This document shows, piece by piece, positions 8,786 through 16,439 of a DNA stretch of 64,000 nt. The stretch comes from Coriobacteriia bacterium (GTDB lineage: Bacteria; Actinomycetota; Coriobacteriia; Coriobacteriales; UMGS124). The notes beneath the pieces are model-generated. The model worked only from the letters and a program-made list of their open reading frames with translations. It did not search any database and was not told the DNA's origin. Position 1 is the stretch's first letter. Each line of letters starts with the position of its first letter. Where the stretch lies: contig JAGZEG010000012.1 of the NCBI GenBank assembly GCA_018368455.1, positions 45,043 to 109,042 on the forward strand. The letters run 5' to 3'. Made by a program: the position numbers and the translations under genes.

Positions 8786-9580
8786 CTACAGCAATGCAGA
8801 CGTCGCCACGCACGCCACCAGCCCCACCACCAGCACGACGACGTCCACAACGCGCATCCGCAGCGTCGTCAGCTGCGTGCGGCCCTCGCCTCGATAGCAG
8901 CGCGCCTGCATGGCACCGGCCAGTGCTTCCGATCGGCGAAAAAGGCCCACGATAAGCGGGATCATGACGGGCACCCACGACGTCACGCGGTGCACGATGC
9001 TTCCCTGCCCCACCCGAGCGCCTCGCGCACGCTGGGCAGTCGCCACGCGATCCAGCTGCTCAGCACACACGGGGATAAACCGCAGCGCGATGGAGAGCGT
9101 CGTCGCAATGTCATCGACCGGCACGTGCAGCCGGCGCAACGGCTTAAGCATCCACAACAGCGACTCCGTGAGCGCCGACGCCGTCGTTGTAGAGCTCACC
9201 AACAGCGCCAATGCCACCATACACGCAATGCGAACAACGGCAGCGGCGCCACGCAGCGCTCCACTCGTAGAAAGCCCGAACGAACCGACCAGCGCCACGT
9301 CTCCCGACCCGTCAAAGCGCAGCGCATTGGCAGCAAGCATGACAGCGAACACGATGAGCATCGGCACGAGGTTGCGCGCGACCCTTCTCAGCGACATGCC
9401 AGCCAGAACGCCGAGAACAAGCGAGCCGACCAGCACAGCGATCAGCGCCGGCAGGCTTTCGATGCAGAACAACGCAACCGTCGCAACGAGCAGCAGCGCC
9501 ACCTTCACGCGGGCATCGAGGCGGTGCACCGGCGAGTCGCCGACAACGTACGTTCCCAGTGCAATGCCCCCCAGGCTCAT
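8786..9580 (-). CDS. ecfT: Energy-coupling factor transporter transmembrane protein EcfT
   Basis: The T component of a group II ECF vitamin/metal importer, 264 aa. It couples the ATPases to exchangeable S components in the membrane. There are about five hydrophobic segments. The C-terminal half contains coupling-helix-like Ala-Arg-Gly motifs (AQRARGARVG and AMQARCYRG) that dock into the ATPases. ATG 9580 overlaps the ecfA stop in an ATGA arrangement and has GGAGG inside the ecfA 3' end. No S component is encoded nearby, as expected for shared ECF modules. The 277-nt gap to truA (8509-8785) shows no coding potential or clear terminator. Confidence 0.9.
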   Translation of the reverse strand: MSLGGIALGTYVVGDSPVHRLDARVKVALLLVATVALFCIESLPALIAVLVGSLVLGVLAGMSLRRVARNLVPMLIVFAVMLAANALRFDGSGDVALVGSFGLSTSGALRGAAAVVRIACMVALALLVSSTTTASALTESLLWMLKPLRRLHVPVDDIATTLSIALRFIPVCAEQLDRVATAQRARGARVGQGSIVHRVTSWVPVMIPLIVGLFRRSEALAGAMQARCYRGEGRTQLTTLRMRVVDVVVLVVGLVACVATSALL

Positions 9581-11202
9581 GGTCGCACCTCCGGATGCCC
9601 GTCGCACACGGCCCCGTCGCCTCGACCAACACAACCCTTCACGGGGCACTCGGCAGGAGAGTCGGCACCGCACACCACAGCATGGCCATCCCGAAGCTCA
9701 AGAAGCCCGTCGACCATCGGCAGGCAGCGCTCGACATCATGCGACACGATGACGACACCGGTGCCGCTCGACCGCAGGTCCGAAACGAGCTTGCGCAGAT
9801 CACGGAGCCCGTCGGCATCGAGGCCGATCGTCGGCTCGTCAAGTGCCACGAACGGCGTTTCCATAGCAAGCACGCCCGCCAAAGCGACGCGTCGCATCTG
9901 CCCCCCAGACAGGCCAAACGGGCTGCGCGCCCCGAAAGCATCCGGATCGAGCCCCACGCGCCCCAAAGCCGACCGAGCGCGTCGCACAGACTCCTCGTGC
10001 GAGCAGCCGAGATTGCGCGGGCCGAACGCCACGTCATCGAGCACGGTGTCAGCGAACAGCTGGTCCTCCGCCCGCTGAAACGAGCAGGCAACCAGCTCCG
10101 GGCACGTGGGACGACCATCCACGGCAACGGTTCCCTCCGAGGGGCGAAGCAGGCCGGCAAGCAATCGCATGAGCGTTGACTTCCCGGACCCCGTCGGCCC
10201 ACTAACGAGCACGGCGCCACCATGCGCAACACACAGCGAGACGTCCTCAAGCGCCAGCGCAGTAGGATGACCCCTTCGTCGGCCACGCCGCGTGCCGTCG
10301 TCGTATGCGAACGAGACAGCGCTCGCATTCAGCGCTTCCTCTTTGCAAGCCACATAGCTCGCAGCGTCGGTATCCATGCCCCGTAAGACATACTTATCGG
10401 AAGCAGGCTCATTCCCATGCGCATCTCCGAAAGAGCGGCGAAGCGCACCGCTCACGAGGCACCGCGAGCGCGCAAGAGCATCGCGATCGCTCAGTAATGC
10501 GCGCGGTGTCCCCTCCCACACGACACGCCCTTCCTCCATAACAAGGACGCGATCGTAGTCGATGACGTCCTCGAGCTCATGCGTAACGTGCAGCACGCCG
10601 CAGCCTTCGTGCGCCGCCTTGTCCACGACACGCAGCACGCCCTGGCGCGCCTTTCTATCGAGCATGGAGCACGGCTCGTCGAGCAGCAGGTACTGTGGCT
10701 GCATCGCGAGCACGCCGGCGAGTGCAACGCGTTGACGCTGCCCGCCCGACAACGTCGAAACATCACGCGCGTCAAAGCCGACAAGACGGCACTGCTCTAG
10801 GGCCAGACTCACGCACGAGCGGATCTCCTTCGCAGGTAGTCCCAGGTTACAGGGGCCGAACGCGACCTCCTCAAAGACGGTCGACGCCACCATCTGATCG
10901 TCGGGGTCCTGCCCAACAACGCCCACAGCGCGCCGATGCTCCCAAAGGGTATGCGAGTCGCTCCAGGAGAGAGTCGTCCCGTACAAAACGACGTCACCCG
11001 AGGTCGGAGCTACCCCACCGGATGCAATACGCAACAGCGTAGATTTGCCTGATCCGTTGTGTCCCAGTAAGGCGACGCGCTCCCCGGGATGCACGACAAG
11101 ACCTGCGCCACGAACCGCGATGGCCTCTGAAGCGACAGAAGGCGAGTCCGGGCCCAGAGAGGCAGGGGGATACCCAAACGTGATGTCGCGCAGCTCAAGC
11201 AT
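9577..11202 (-). CDS. ecfA: Fused EcfA1-EcfA2 ATPase of ECF transporter
   Basis: Single polypeptide of 541 aa with two ABC ATPase domains. The first has Walker A GHNGSGKST (~47-55), signature LSGGQ (~151) and Walker B LLLDEP (~172). The second has GPTGSGKST (~335-343), LSGGQ (~431) and VALDEP (~452). A linker of about 60 residues lies between them. In most Firmicutes these are two genes, ecfA1 and ecfA2; here they are fused, fixing a 1:1 ratio. ATG 11202 is preferred over ATG 11214 because GGAGG sits 5 nt before it. It is followed by ecfT with a 4-nt overlap and preceded by the rplQ terminator. Confidence 0.93.
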   Translation of the reverse strand: MLELRDITFGYPPASLGPDSPSVASEAIAVRGAGLVVHPGERVALLGHNGSGKSTLLRIASGGVAPTSGDVVLYGTTLSWSDSHTLWEHRRAVGVVGQDPDDQMVASTVFEEVAFGPCNLGLPAKEIRSCVSLALEQCRLVGFDARDVSTLSGGQRQRVALAGVLAMQPQYLLLDEPCSMLDRKARQGVLRVVDKAAHEGCGVLHVTHELEDVIDYDRVLVMEEGRVVWEGTPRALLSDRDALARSRCLVSGALRRSFGDAHGNEPASDKYVLRGMDTDAASYVACKEEALNASAVSFAYDDGTRRGRRRGHPTALALEDVSLCVAHGGAVLVSGPTGSGKSTLMRLLAGLLRPSEGTVAVDGRPTCPELVACSFQRAEDQLFADTVLDDVAFGPRNLGCSHEESVRRARSALGRVGLDPDAFGARSPFGLSGGQMRRVALAGVLAMETPFVALDEPTIGLDADGLRDLRKLVSDLRSSGTGVVIVSHDVERCLPMVDGLLELRDGHAVVCGADSPAECPVKGCVGRGDGAVCDGHPEVRP

Positions 11203-11238
11203 GGGCACCTCCATCCGCCATTGTCACCATACAGCCCA

Positions 11239-11277
11239 TAAAATAACAAGGGGACCCGCGCAACGCAGGCCCCCTTG
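11239..11277 (-). terminator. Rho-independent terminator of the rplQ-ending superoperon
   Basis: On the - strand CAAGGGG pairs with CCCCTTG, extended by an inner GC-rich stem, and is followed by TTATTTTA. It lies 41 nt after the rplQ stop and before ecfA, closing the S10-spc-alpha superoperon. Confidence 0.85.
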
Positions 11278-11317
11278 CAAGTTAACGCATAGCACGTCGG
11301 GCAAGCCGACTCGAAGC

Positions 11318-11836
11318 TTACGCCTCGGCCTTGGCCTCGCCCTTCGTCTCCTCGACAGCCTCAGCGGGCGTCTCGGCGGCCTCAGCCTCGGGGGCCTCTT
11401 CGGCCTCAACGGGCTTGACCTCAGAGACAGCCTTAGCAGCGGCCGGAGCGGCCTTCTTCTGCTTCGGCTGAACGGGCTCAGTCACAAGCTCGATGATGAC
11501 CATGGGGGCATTGTCGCCCTTGCGGGGACCGAGCTTGTAGATGCGGGTGAAACCGCAGGTGCGGTCAGCCCACATGCCCTGCTCAACCTTCTCGAAGACC
11601 TCGCGCACGATCTCCTTGTCGTTGAGCTTGGCGAGCGCAAGACGACGAGAGTGCAGGTCGCCGCGCTTGGCCCACGTGATGATACGATCGACGTCGCCAC
11701 GGATGGCCTTGGCGCGCGTCTGCGTCGTCTTGATACGGTCATTCAGGAACAGGGAGTTAACCAGGCTCCGCTTCATCGCCTTGGTGTGGGCGGCGTCGGT
11801 GCCCAGCTTCAGCCCATGCTTCTTCTGGTGCCTCAT
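11318..11836 (-). CDS. rplQ: 50S ribosomal protein L17 with acidic/alanine-rich tail
   Basis: Ribosomal protein L17, 172 aa. It sits near the polypeptide exit of the large subunit. The canonical L17 fold occupies residues 1-118, beginning MRHQKKHGLKLGTDAAHTKA and ending near PMVIIELV. The remaining ~54 residues are a Lys/Ala then Glu/Ala-rich tail, which is longer than in E. coli and low-complexity. It is the last gene of the superoperon and starts 21 nt after rpoA, its usual partner. Confidence 0.97.
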   Translation of the reverse strand: MRHQKKHGLKLGTDAAHTKAMKRSLVNSLFLNDRIKTTQTRAKAIRGDVDRIITWAKRGDLHSRRLALAKLNDKEIVREVFEKVEQGMWADRTCGFTRIYKLGPRKGDNAPMVIIELVTEPVQPKQKKAAPAAAKAVSEVKPVEAEEAPEAEAAETPAEAVEETKGEAKAEA

Positions 11837-11857
11837 TTGCCTTTACTCCGATCTGTG

Positions 11858-12799
11858 CTATTGCTTGAGGCTCATGCCCATCGAGGCCAGCTTGTCCTTG
11901 ACCTCTTCGATGGACTTGACGCCAAAGTTACGGATATTGAGCAGGTCGTTCTCGCTGAAGTCGAGCAGCTGACGCACAGAGTGGATGCCAGCGCGCTTCA
12001 GGCAGTTGAACGAGCGAACCGACAGATCGAGGTCGTCGATGCGCTTGTCGAGCTCGACGTTGTCGCTCGTCTCCTCCTGCGCGAAAATCGACGTGTCCTC
12101 GGGCGCCTCCGTCGTCGTAGCCAGCGACAGGAACGCATTCATGTGCTGGTTGATGATGTTGGAGGCCTGGACGAGCGCATCGGAGGGGCTCACGGCGCCG
12201 TTCGTCTCGATCTCGAGAACGAGGCTGTCGTAGTCCGTACGCTGGCCGACGCGGCACGGCTCAACGAGCTTCGTGCAGCGACGAACCGGCGAGAACAGAG
12301 AGTCCACGTGGATGATTCCGATGGAATCGTCCGAACGCACGTTCATCTCACCGGGGACATAGCCGCGACCACGGCCGATGCGCATGGACATCGTCAGGTG
12401 GGCGCCGTCCTCAAGCGTGGCGATGACGCACTCGGGGTTCACAAGGTCGAACTCGGCCGGCACGAAGAAGTCCTCGCCCGTCACGACAGCCGGACCGTCA
12501 ATGTCGACGGTCGCAGTGGCCTCGTCGCCCTGACCGTTGGCCTTGAAGACCAGCTCCTTGACGTTCAGGACGATGTCGGTGACATCCTCGCGGACGCCCT
12601 TGAGCGCCTGGAACTCGTGCTGGATGCCCTCGATGTGGATGGCTTCGACAGCGGCACCGTCCAGCGAGGACAGCAGCACGCGACGCAGGGAATTACCCAG
12701 CGTATCGCCGAAGCCACGCTCCAGAGGCTCGATCGTGAAGCGAGCGAACGAGTCGTTCACGTTCTCGACCGTCACCTGGGGCCGGATGAATTCGGACAT
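11858..12799 (-). CDS. rpoA: RNA polymerase alpha subunit
   Basis: Alpha subunit of 313 aa. It dimerises to nucleate RNA polymerase assembly and contacts UP elements and activators. The N-terminal assembly domain (~1-230, including ERGFGDTLGNSLRRVLLSS) is joined by an acidic linker to the C-terminal domain. That domain keeps the DNA-binding set by alignment to E. coli: R262, N265, C266, G293, K295, S296 and E299 (equivalents of R265, N268, C269, G296, K298, S299, E302). It lies between rpsD and rplQ. This C-terminal domain is the reference for the paralogous domain at the end of RpoC. Confidence 0.98.
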   Translation of the reverse strand: MSEFIRPQVTVENVNDSFARFTIEPLERGFGDTLGNSLRRVLLSSLDGAAVEAIHIEGIQHEFQALKGVREDVTDIVLNVKELVFKANGQGDEATATVDIDGPAVVTGEDFFVPAEFDLVNPECVIATLEDGAHLTMSMRIGRGRGYVPGEMNVRSDDSIGIIHVDSLFSPVRRCTKLVEPCRVGQRTDYDSLVLEIETNGAVSPSDALVQASNIINQHMNAFLSLATTTEAPEDTSIFAQEETSDNVELDKRIDDLDLSVRSFNCLKRAGIHSVRQLLDFSENDLLNIRNFGVKSIEEVKDKLASMGMSLKQ

Positions 12800-12826
12800 G
12801 TAGTACCTCCAGACTTACGACCCAGA

Positions 12827-13423
12827 TTACTTCGAGTAGAGCTCGATGATGAGGTGCTCCTGGAGATCCATGTCGATCTGGTCACGCGTGGGGAGCTGGA
12901 GGACAGTGCCCTGCAGCTTCTCCAGGTCGACCTCGAGCCAGCCGGGAACCTGACGGCTCTCAGAGGCAACCAGGGCGCTCTTCGTGACCAGCATGTCCTT
13001 GGCCTTGGGCGACAGGGCGATGACGTCACCCATGCGGACGCGGTACGACGGAACGTCGACGCGGCGGCCGTTGACGAGGACGTGAGCGTGCGTCACGCAC
13101 TGACGAGCCTCACGGCGCGTACGGGCAAAGCCCAGACGGAACACGACGTTGTCGAGACGGGTCTCGAGCATCGCCATCAGGTTGTCGCCGGAGATGCCGG
13201 GCATACGCACGGCCTTCTCGTAGTACATGTGGAACTGCTTCTCGAGCACGCCATAGATGAACTTGGCCTTCTGCTTCTCACGGAGCTGCTGGCCGTACTC
13301 GCTCTCCTGGCGACGCGCGCGCTTCTGCGGCTGACGATTGGACGACTTATCGATACCCATGACAACGGGATCGATGCCGAGGGACCTGCACCGCTTGAGT
13401 ACAGGAGTCCTATCCACTGCCAT
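12827..13423 (-). CDS. rpsD: 30S ribosomal protein S4, zinc-free form
   Basis: Ribosomal protein S4, 198 aa. It is a primary 16S rRNA binder, important for decoding fidelity and often a translational repressor of its own operon. The N-terminus (TPVLKRCRSLGID) lacks the paired cysteines of the zinc-binding form, so this is the C-minus type. The S4 RNA-binding domain follows from about residue 90 (LETRLDNVVFRLGFARTRRE). It ends with the typical ELYSK. It lies between rpsK and rpoA. Confidence 0.97.
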   Translation of the reverse strand: MAVDRTPVLKRCRSLGIDPVVMGIDKSSNRQPQKRARRQESEYGQQLREKQKAKFIYGVLEKQFHMYYEKAVRMPGISGDNLMAMLETRLDNVVFRLGFARTRREARQCVTHAHVLVNGRRVDVPSYRVRMGDVIALSPKAKDMLVTKSALVASESRQVPGWLEVDLEKLQGTVLQLPTRDQIDMDLQEHLIIELYSK

Positions 13424-13442
13424 AATTGCTTTCCTTCCTTAC

Positions 13443-13844
13443 TTACACGCGACGACGCTTGCGCGGACGGCAACCGTTGTGCGGAGTGGGGGTCTTGTCC
13501 TGAATGCTCGTAACCTCGAGGCCGGCAGCCTGAAGCGAGCGAATGGCGGTCTCGCGGCCCGAGCCGGGACCCTTCACGAAGACAGCCACCTTGCGCATGC
13601 CGTGCTCCTGCGCGATCTTGGCGCAGGCCTCGGCCGCCATCTGAGCGGCGAAGGGCGTCGACTTGCGCGAGCCCGAGAAGCCCACCGTGCCGGCCGACTT
13701 CCAAGCAACGACGTTGCCCTGGGGATCGGTGATGGAGACGATGGTGTTGTTGAACGAGCTCTTAATGTGGGCCTGGCCCACAGCGATGTTCTTACGATCA
13801 CTGCGCTTGATGCGGACGTGCGCAGCCTTCTTGTTCGTTGCCAT
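13443..13844 (-). CDS. rpsK: 30S ribosomal protein S11
   Basis: Ribosomal protein S11, 133 aa. It forms part of the small-subunit platform next to the mRNA exit. A basic N-terminal tail is followed by the conserved HIKSSFNNTIVSITDPQGN and the strongly basic C-terminus NGCRPRKRRRV that ends nearly all bacterial S11 proteins. It begins 7 nt after rpsM, consistent with coupled translation. Confidence 0.98.
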   Translation of the reverse strand: MATNKKAAHVRIKRSDRKNIAVGQAHIKSSFNNTIVSITDPQGNVVAWKSAGTVGFSGSRKSTPFAAQMAAEACAKIAQEHGMRKVAVFVKGPGSGRETAIRSLQAAGLEVTSIQDKTPTPHNGCRPRKRRRV

Positions 13845-13850
13845 GTTCTG

Positions 13851-14222
13851 TTAGCCCCTCTTCTTCGCACCGATTTGACGACGCGGGCCCTTACGGGTAC
13901 GAGCGTTCGTGTGAGTGCGCTGACCACGCACCGGGAGGCCCTTACGGTGACGCAGGCCACGGTAGCAGCCGATCTCCATCAGGCGCTTGATGTTCTGGCT
14001 CTGCTCACGGCGGAGGTCGCCCTCAACCATGTAGCGTCCGTCAATGAAGTCACGGATGCGCGTGACCTCGTCCTCGGTGAGATCCTTGACGCGCGTGGCC
14101 GGGTCGACGCCCGTCTCGGCGCAAATCTTGCTAGCAGTGGTGCGGCCGATACCGTAGATGTAGGTGAGGCCGATCTCAACGCGCTTCTCGCGCGGCAGAT
14201 CGATGCCGAAAATACGAGCCAC
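13851..14222 (-). CDS. rpsM: 30S ribosomal protein S13
   Basis: Ribosomal protein S13, 123 aa. It lies in the small-subunit head and contacts the P-site tRNA and bridges to the large subunit. The sequence has the family start ARIFGIDLPREKRVEIGLTY, the helix-hairpin-helix-like core, and the basic tail ending TRKGPRRQIGAKKRG. The start codon is GTG. It follows rpmJ by 14 nt, as in most alpha operons. Confidence 0.98.
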   Translation of the reverse strand: MARIFGIDLPREKRVEIGLTYIYGIGRTTASKICAETGVDPATRVKDLTEDEVTRIRDFIDGRYMVEGDLRREQSQNIKRLMEIGCYRGLRHRKGLPVRGQRTHTNARTRKGPRRQIGAKKRG

Positions 14223-14236
14223 CGTTCGCTCCTCTC

Positions 14237-14350
14237 TTAACCCTGACGCTGCTTATGGCGCGGGTTCTCGCAGACGACCAAGATCTTGCCGTGGCGACGA
14301 ATGATCTTGCACTTGTCGCACATCTTCTTGACCGAAGGACGTACCTTCAT
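14237..14350 (-). CDS. rpmJ: 50S ribosomal protein L36
   Basis: L36, 37 aa, the smallest large-subunit protein. It carries the zinc-ribbon Cys/His set (CDKC, VCENPRH), so it is the zinc-binding form. The open frame extends further upstream, but MKVRPSVKKM is the invariant family start and is preceded by AAAGGGAG. It lies between infA and rpsM. Confidence 0.97.
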   Translation of the reverse strand: MKVRPSVKKMCDKCKIIRRHGKILVVCENPRHKQRQG

Positions 14351-14469
14351 CGTTCTCCCTTTCGGTAGTCGTGCTTCTCTATCTACTCGTCCAGCCGCAG
14401 ACGTGATGACCCCGGGAGGGTCGCTGTTTTCGATACCGTGCAAAGCAAACCGGAATCGAGACAGCAGAT

Positions 14470-14516
14470 ATCTGATCCCCTGCGCACCAAACAGATGGGT
14501 GCCCGTCGGGAATCAG
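14470..14516 (-). other. Intercistronic hairpin between infA and rpmJ
   Basis: TCTGAT at 14470 pairs with ATCAGA ending at 14516, and GCACC pairs with GGGTGC inside. This forms an interrupted stem of about 15 pairs in the 192-nt infA-rpmJ gap. No U-run follows. It may attenuate or be a processing site; that is inference. Confidence 0.55.
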
Positions 14517-14542
14517 ACGAGGTAACGCACAGATGCAAAATC

Positions 14543-14764
14543 CTACTTATAACGGTAGGTGATGCGCCCGCGCGTCAGATCATACGGAGAAAGCTCGAGA
14601 ACAACCTTATCGCCAGGAAGAATACGAATATAGTTCATTCGAATCTTACCGGAGATGTGAGCGAGCACCGTATGACCATTTTCGAGCTCGACCTTGAACA
14701 TGGCGTTGGGCAGAGGCTCAACGACCGTGCCTTCGAGCTCAATTGCGTCTTCTCGCTTCGTCAC
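14543..14764 (-). CDS. infA: Translation initiation factor IF-1
   Basis: IF-1, 73 aa, a single OB-fold that occupies the ribosomal A site during initiation and assists IF-2/IF-3. It has the family pattern EDAIELEGTVVEPLPNAMFKV, ILPGDKVVLELSPYDLTRGR and the final RITYRYK. The start is GTG at 14764 with only a weak upstream purine stretch (GAAAGTGAC), so initiation may be modest. It is flanked on both sides by hairpin-containing gaps, unlike the tight spacing of genes further on. Confidence 0.97.
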   Translation of the reverse strand: MTKREDAIELEGTVVEPLPNAMFKVELENGHTVLAHISGKIRMNYIRILPGDKVVLELSPYDLTRGRITYRYK

Positions 14765-14816
14765 AAGCCGTCACTTTCATTAGAGACAACATACATGCAG
14801 TGCTGCATGATACAGC

Positions 14817-14864
14817 ACGGACGGGACGCACGCCACACCTTCACATAACGAACGTCCCGCCCGT
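14817..14864 (-). other. Intercistronic hairpin between map and infA
   Basis: Arms 14817-14828 and 14853-14864 pair over 12 bp with one mismatch (ACGGACGGGACG type). They flank a 24-nt loop, 8 nt after the map stop codon. No T-run follows on the - strand. Confidence 0.6.
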
Positions 14865-14871
14865 ACACGCG

Positions 14872-15669
14872 CTAGCATGAAGCGTTGCGACCTCCATCGA
14901 CATCGAGCGGGTCAAAGCCCGGCTCAACCGTCGTGATGACGGGCCCATCGTTCGTGATGGCAATCGTGTTCTCGAAGTGAGCCGAGAGAGAGCCATCGTT
15001 CGTGACGACCGTCCACTCATTGGCAAGCGTGTGGACGTAACGTTTGCCCGCCGTGATCATCGGCTCGATCGCGATGCACATACCTGCTTCGAGACGAACG
15101 CCGTGTCCCTTGCGCCCGTAGTTGGGCACATTGGGCTCTTCGTGCATATGCCGACCGATGCCGTGACCGACATACTCGCGGATGACGCCATAGCCATGCT
15201 TCTCCGCATGCTGCTGGATGGCATAGCCGATATCGCCGAGGTGGTTGCCAGGCACTGCTTGCTCAATACCGAGTGCGAGGCAGTCGCGAGTCACCTGCAG
15301 CAAGGCCTTCGCCTCGTCCGAGATGTGACCGATAGCGAACGTCCACGCATTGTCACCCACCCATCCGTCAACCGTCGCACCCGTGTCGATGGAGAAGATA
15401 TCCCCCTCACGTAGGATGCGCTCCGACGAAGGAATGCCGTGGACGACCTCCTCGTTGATAGAGGCGCAGATGGAACCTGGGAAGCCACCGTAGCCCTTAA
15501 AGCCCGGCACGCCGCCGTGCATACGGATGAAGTCCTCGACAAACTGGTCGATTTCAAGCGTCGAGACGCCGGGCTTTGCCATCTCCCCTGCAAGGCGAAG
15601 CACCTGCTTAGAGAGAGCACCGCACTTCTTAAGCCCCTCGATGTCCTCGGCGCTCTTGAGCTTAATCAT
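14872..15669 (-). CDS. map: Methionine aminopeptidase type I
   Basis: Removes N-terminal methionine from nascent proteins; 265 aa. The dinuclear-metal ligands are visible in order: two Asp in IDTGATVDGWVGDNAW, His in VGHGIGRHMHEEPNVPNYG, Glu in AGMCIAIEPM, and Glu in SAHFENTIAIT. It begins 8 nt inside the end of adk, so the two are translationally coupled. The C-terminus has a short extension (EPGFDPLDVDGGRNASC) beyond the catalytic core. Confidence 0.97.
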   Translation of the reverse strand: MIKLKSAEDIEGLKKCGALSKQVLRLAGEMAKPGVSTLEIDQFVEDFIRMHGGVPGFKGYGGFPGSICASINEEVVHGIPSSERILREGDIFSIDTGATVDGWVGDNAWTFAIGHISDEAKALLQVTRDCLALGIEQAVPGNHLGDIGYAIQQHAEKHGYGVIREYVGHGIGRHMHEEPNVPNYGRKGHGVRLEAGMCIAIEPMITAGKRYVHTLANEWTVVTNDGSLSAHFENTIAITNDGPVITTVEPGFDPLDVDGGRNASC

Positions 15670-16291
15670 GGGCGATCGCGCTCTTCACGTCGTCATACAC
15701 GACGTCAACGGGACGGTTGCCGTCGATGCGCGCGAGCACGCCAGCACCAGCATAGTAATCGATGAGCGGGGCCGTCGACTTGGCGTAAACGTCGAGGCGA
15801 TTCTGGATGGTCTCAGGCTTGTCGTCATCACGCTGGTACATCTCGCCGCCGCACGTCGGGCACGTGGCCTCTTCAGCCGTGCCCGTGTGGCCGCACGCAC
15901 GGCACACGCGTCGAGAAGAGAGTCGGTCAACGATGACGGAAGCCGGAACCTCGATCGCGAGGGCGCAGTCGATGCGGCGGCCCGACTCGGCGAGCGCAGT
16001 GTCGAGCGCGGCAGCCTGCATCGTCGTACGGGGGAAGCCGTCAAGGATGAAGCCTCGCTGCGCATCCTCAGCAGAGAGACGCTCCTGCATGAGGTCAATG
16101 ATGAGCTGGTCAGGCACGAGCTCCCCGGCATCCATGAAACTCTTGGCCTTCACGCCCAGCGGCGTGCCCTCCTTCACGGCAGCGCGCAGGATGTCGCCAG
16201 TCGAGATATGCGGAATCGAAAACTCGTTGACCAGACGCTCAGCCTGGGTGCCCTTCCCCGCGCCAGGGGCGCCAAGCAGGACGATGTTCAT
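15662..16291 (-). CDS. adk: Adenylate kinase, zinc-lid form
   Basis: Converts ATP + AMP to 2 ADP; 209 aa, long form. P-loop GAPGAGKGT lies at ~7-15. The LID domain carries two Cys pairs (CRAC and CPTC), predicting structural zinc as in many Gram-positive enzymes. It sits between secY and map in the conserved secY-adk-map-infA order, overlapping map by 8 nt. A hairpin and poly-U lie between it and secY, which may lower its expression relative to ribosomal proteins. Confidence 0.97.
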   Translation of the reverse strand: MNIVLLGAPGAGKGTQAERLVNEFSIPHISTGDILRAAVKEGTPLGVKAKSFMDAGELVPDQLIIDLMQERLSAEDAQRGFILDGFPRTTMQAAALDTALAESGRRIDCALAIEVPASVIVDRLSSRRVCRACGHTGTAEEATCPTCGGEMYQRDDDKPETIQNRLDVYAKSTAPLIDYYAGAGVLARIDGNRPVDVVYDDVKSAIAHD

Positions 16292-16406
16292 GAAGACCTC
16301 CTTTTTGTCAGCACAGCCGCCACCGAACGCGTCGGCAGTCGACTGCTTCCTAAACAGATCGCCCGGACGTCCCGCGTGCTGGGGCGCCCGGGCGCTCAGA
16401 ATACCT

Positions 16407-16426
16407 CAAAAAGGGAGGGCCCTCCC
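16407..16426 (-). terminator. Possible partial terminator after secY
   Basis: On the - strand the palindrome GGGAGGGCCCTCCC is followed directly by TTTTTGAGG, 14 nt after the secY stop codon. Because it lies inside the operon before adk, it may be an attenuator rather than a complete stop. A second hairpin (GCCCGG...CCGGGC, 16362-16394) follows. Confidence 0.5.
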
Positions 16427-16439
16427 CCGGCCTTACGGC

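Noticed and set aside
13443..14222. Frame overlaps among rpsK/rpsM suggesting a fusion
   Set aside because: Each gene has its own start, stop and family-typical ends; the longer frames are shadows.
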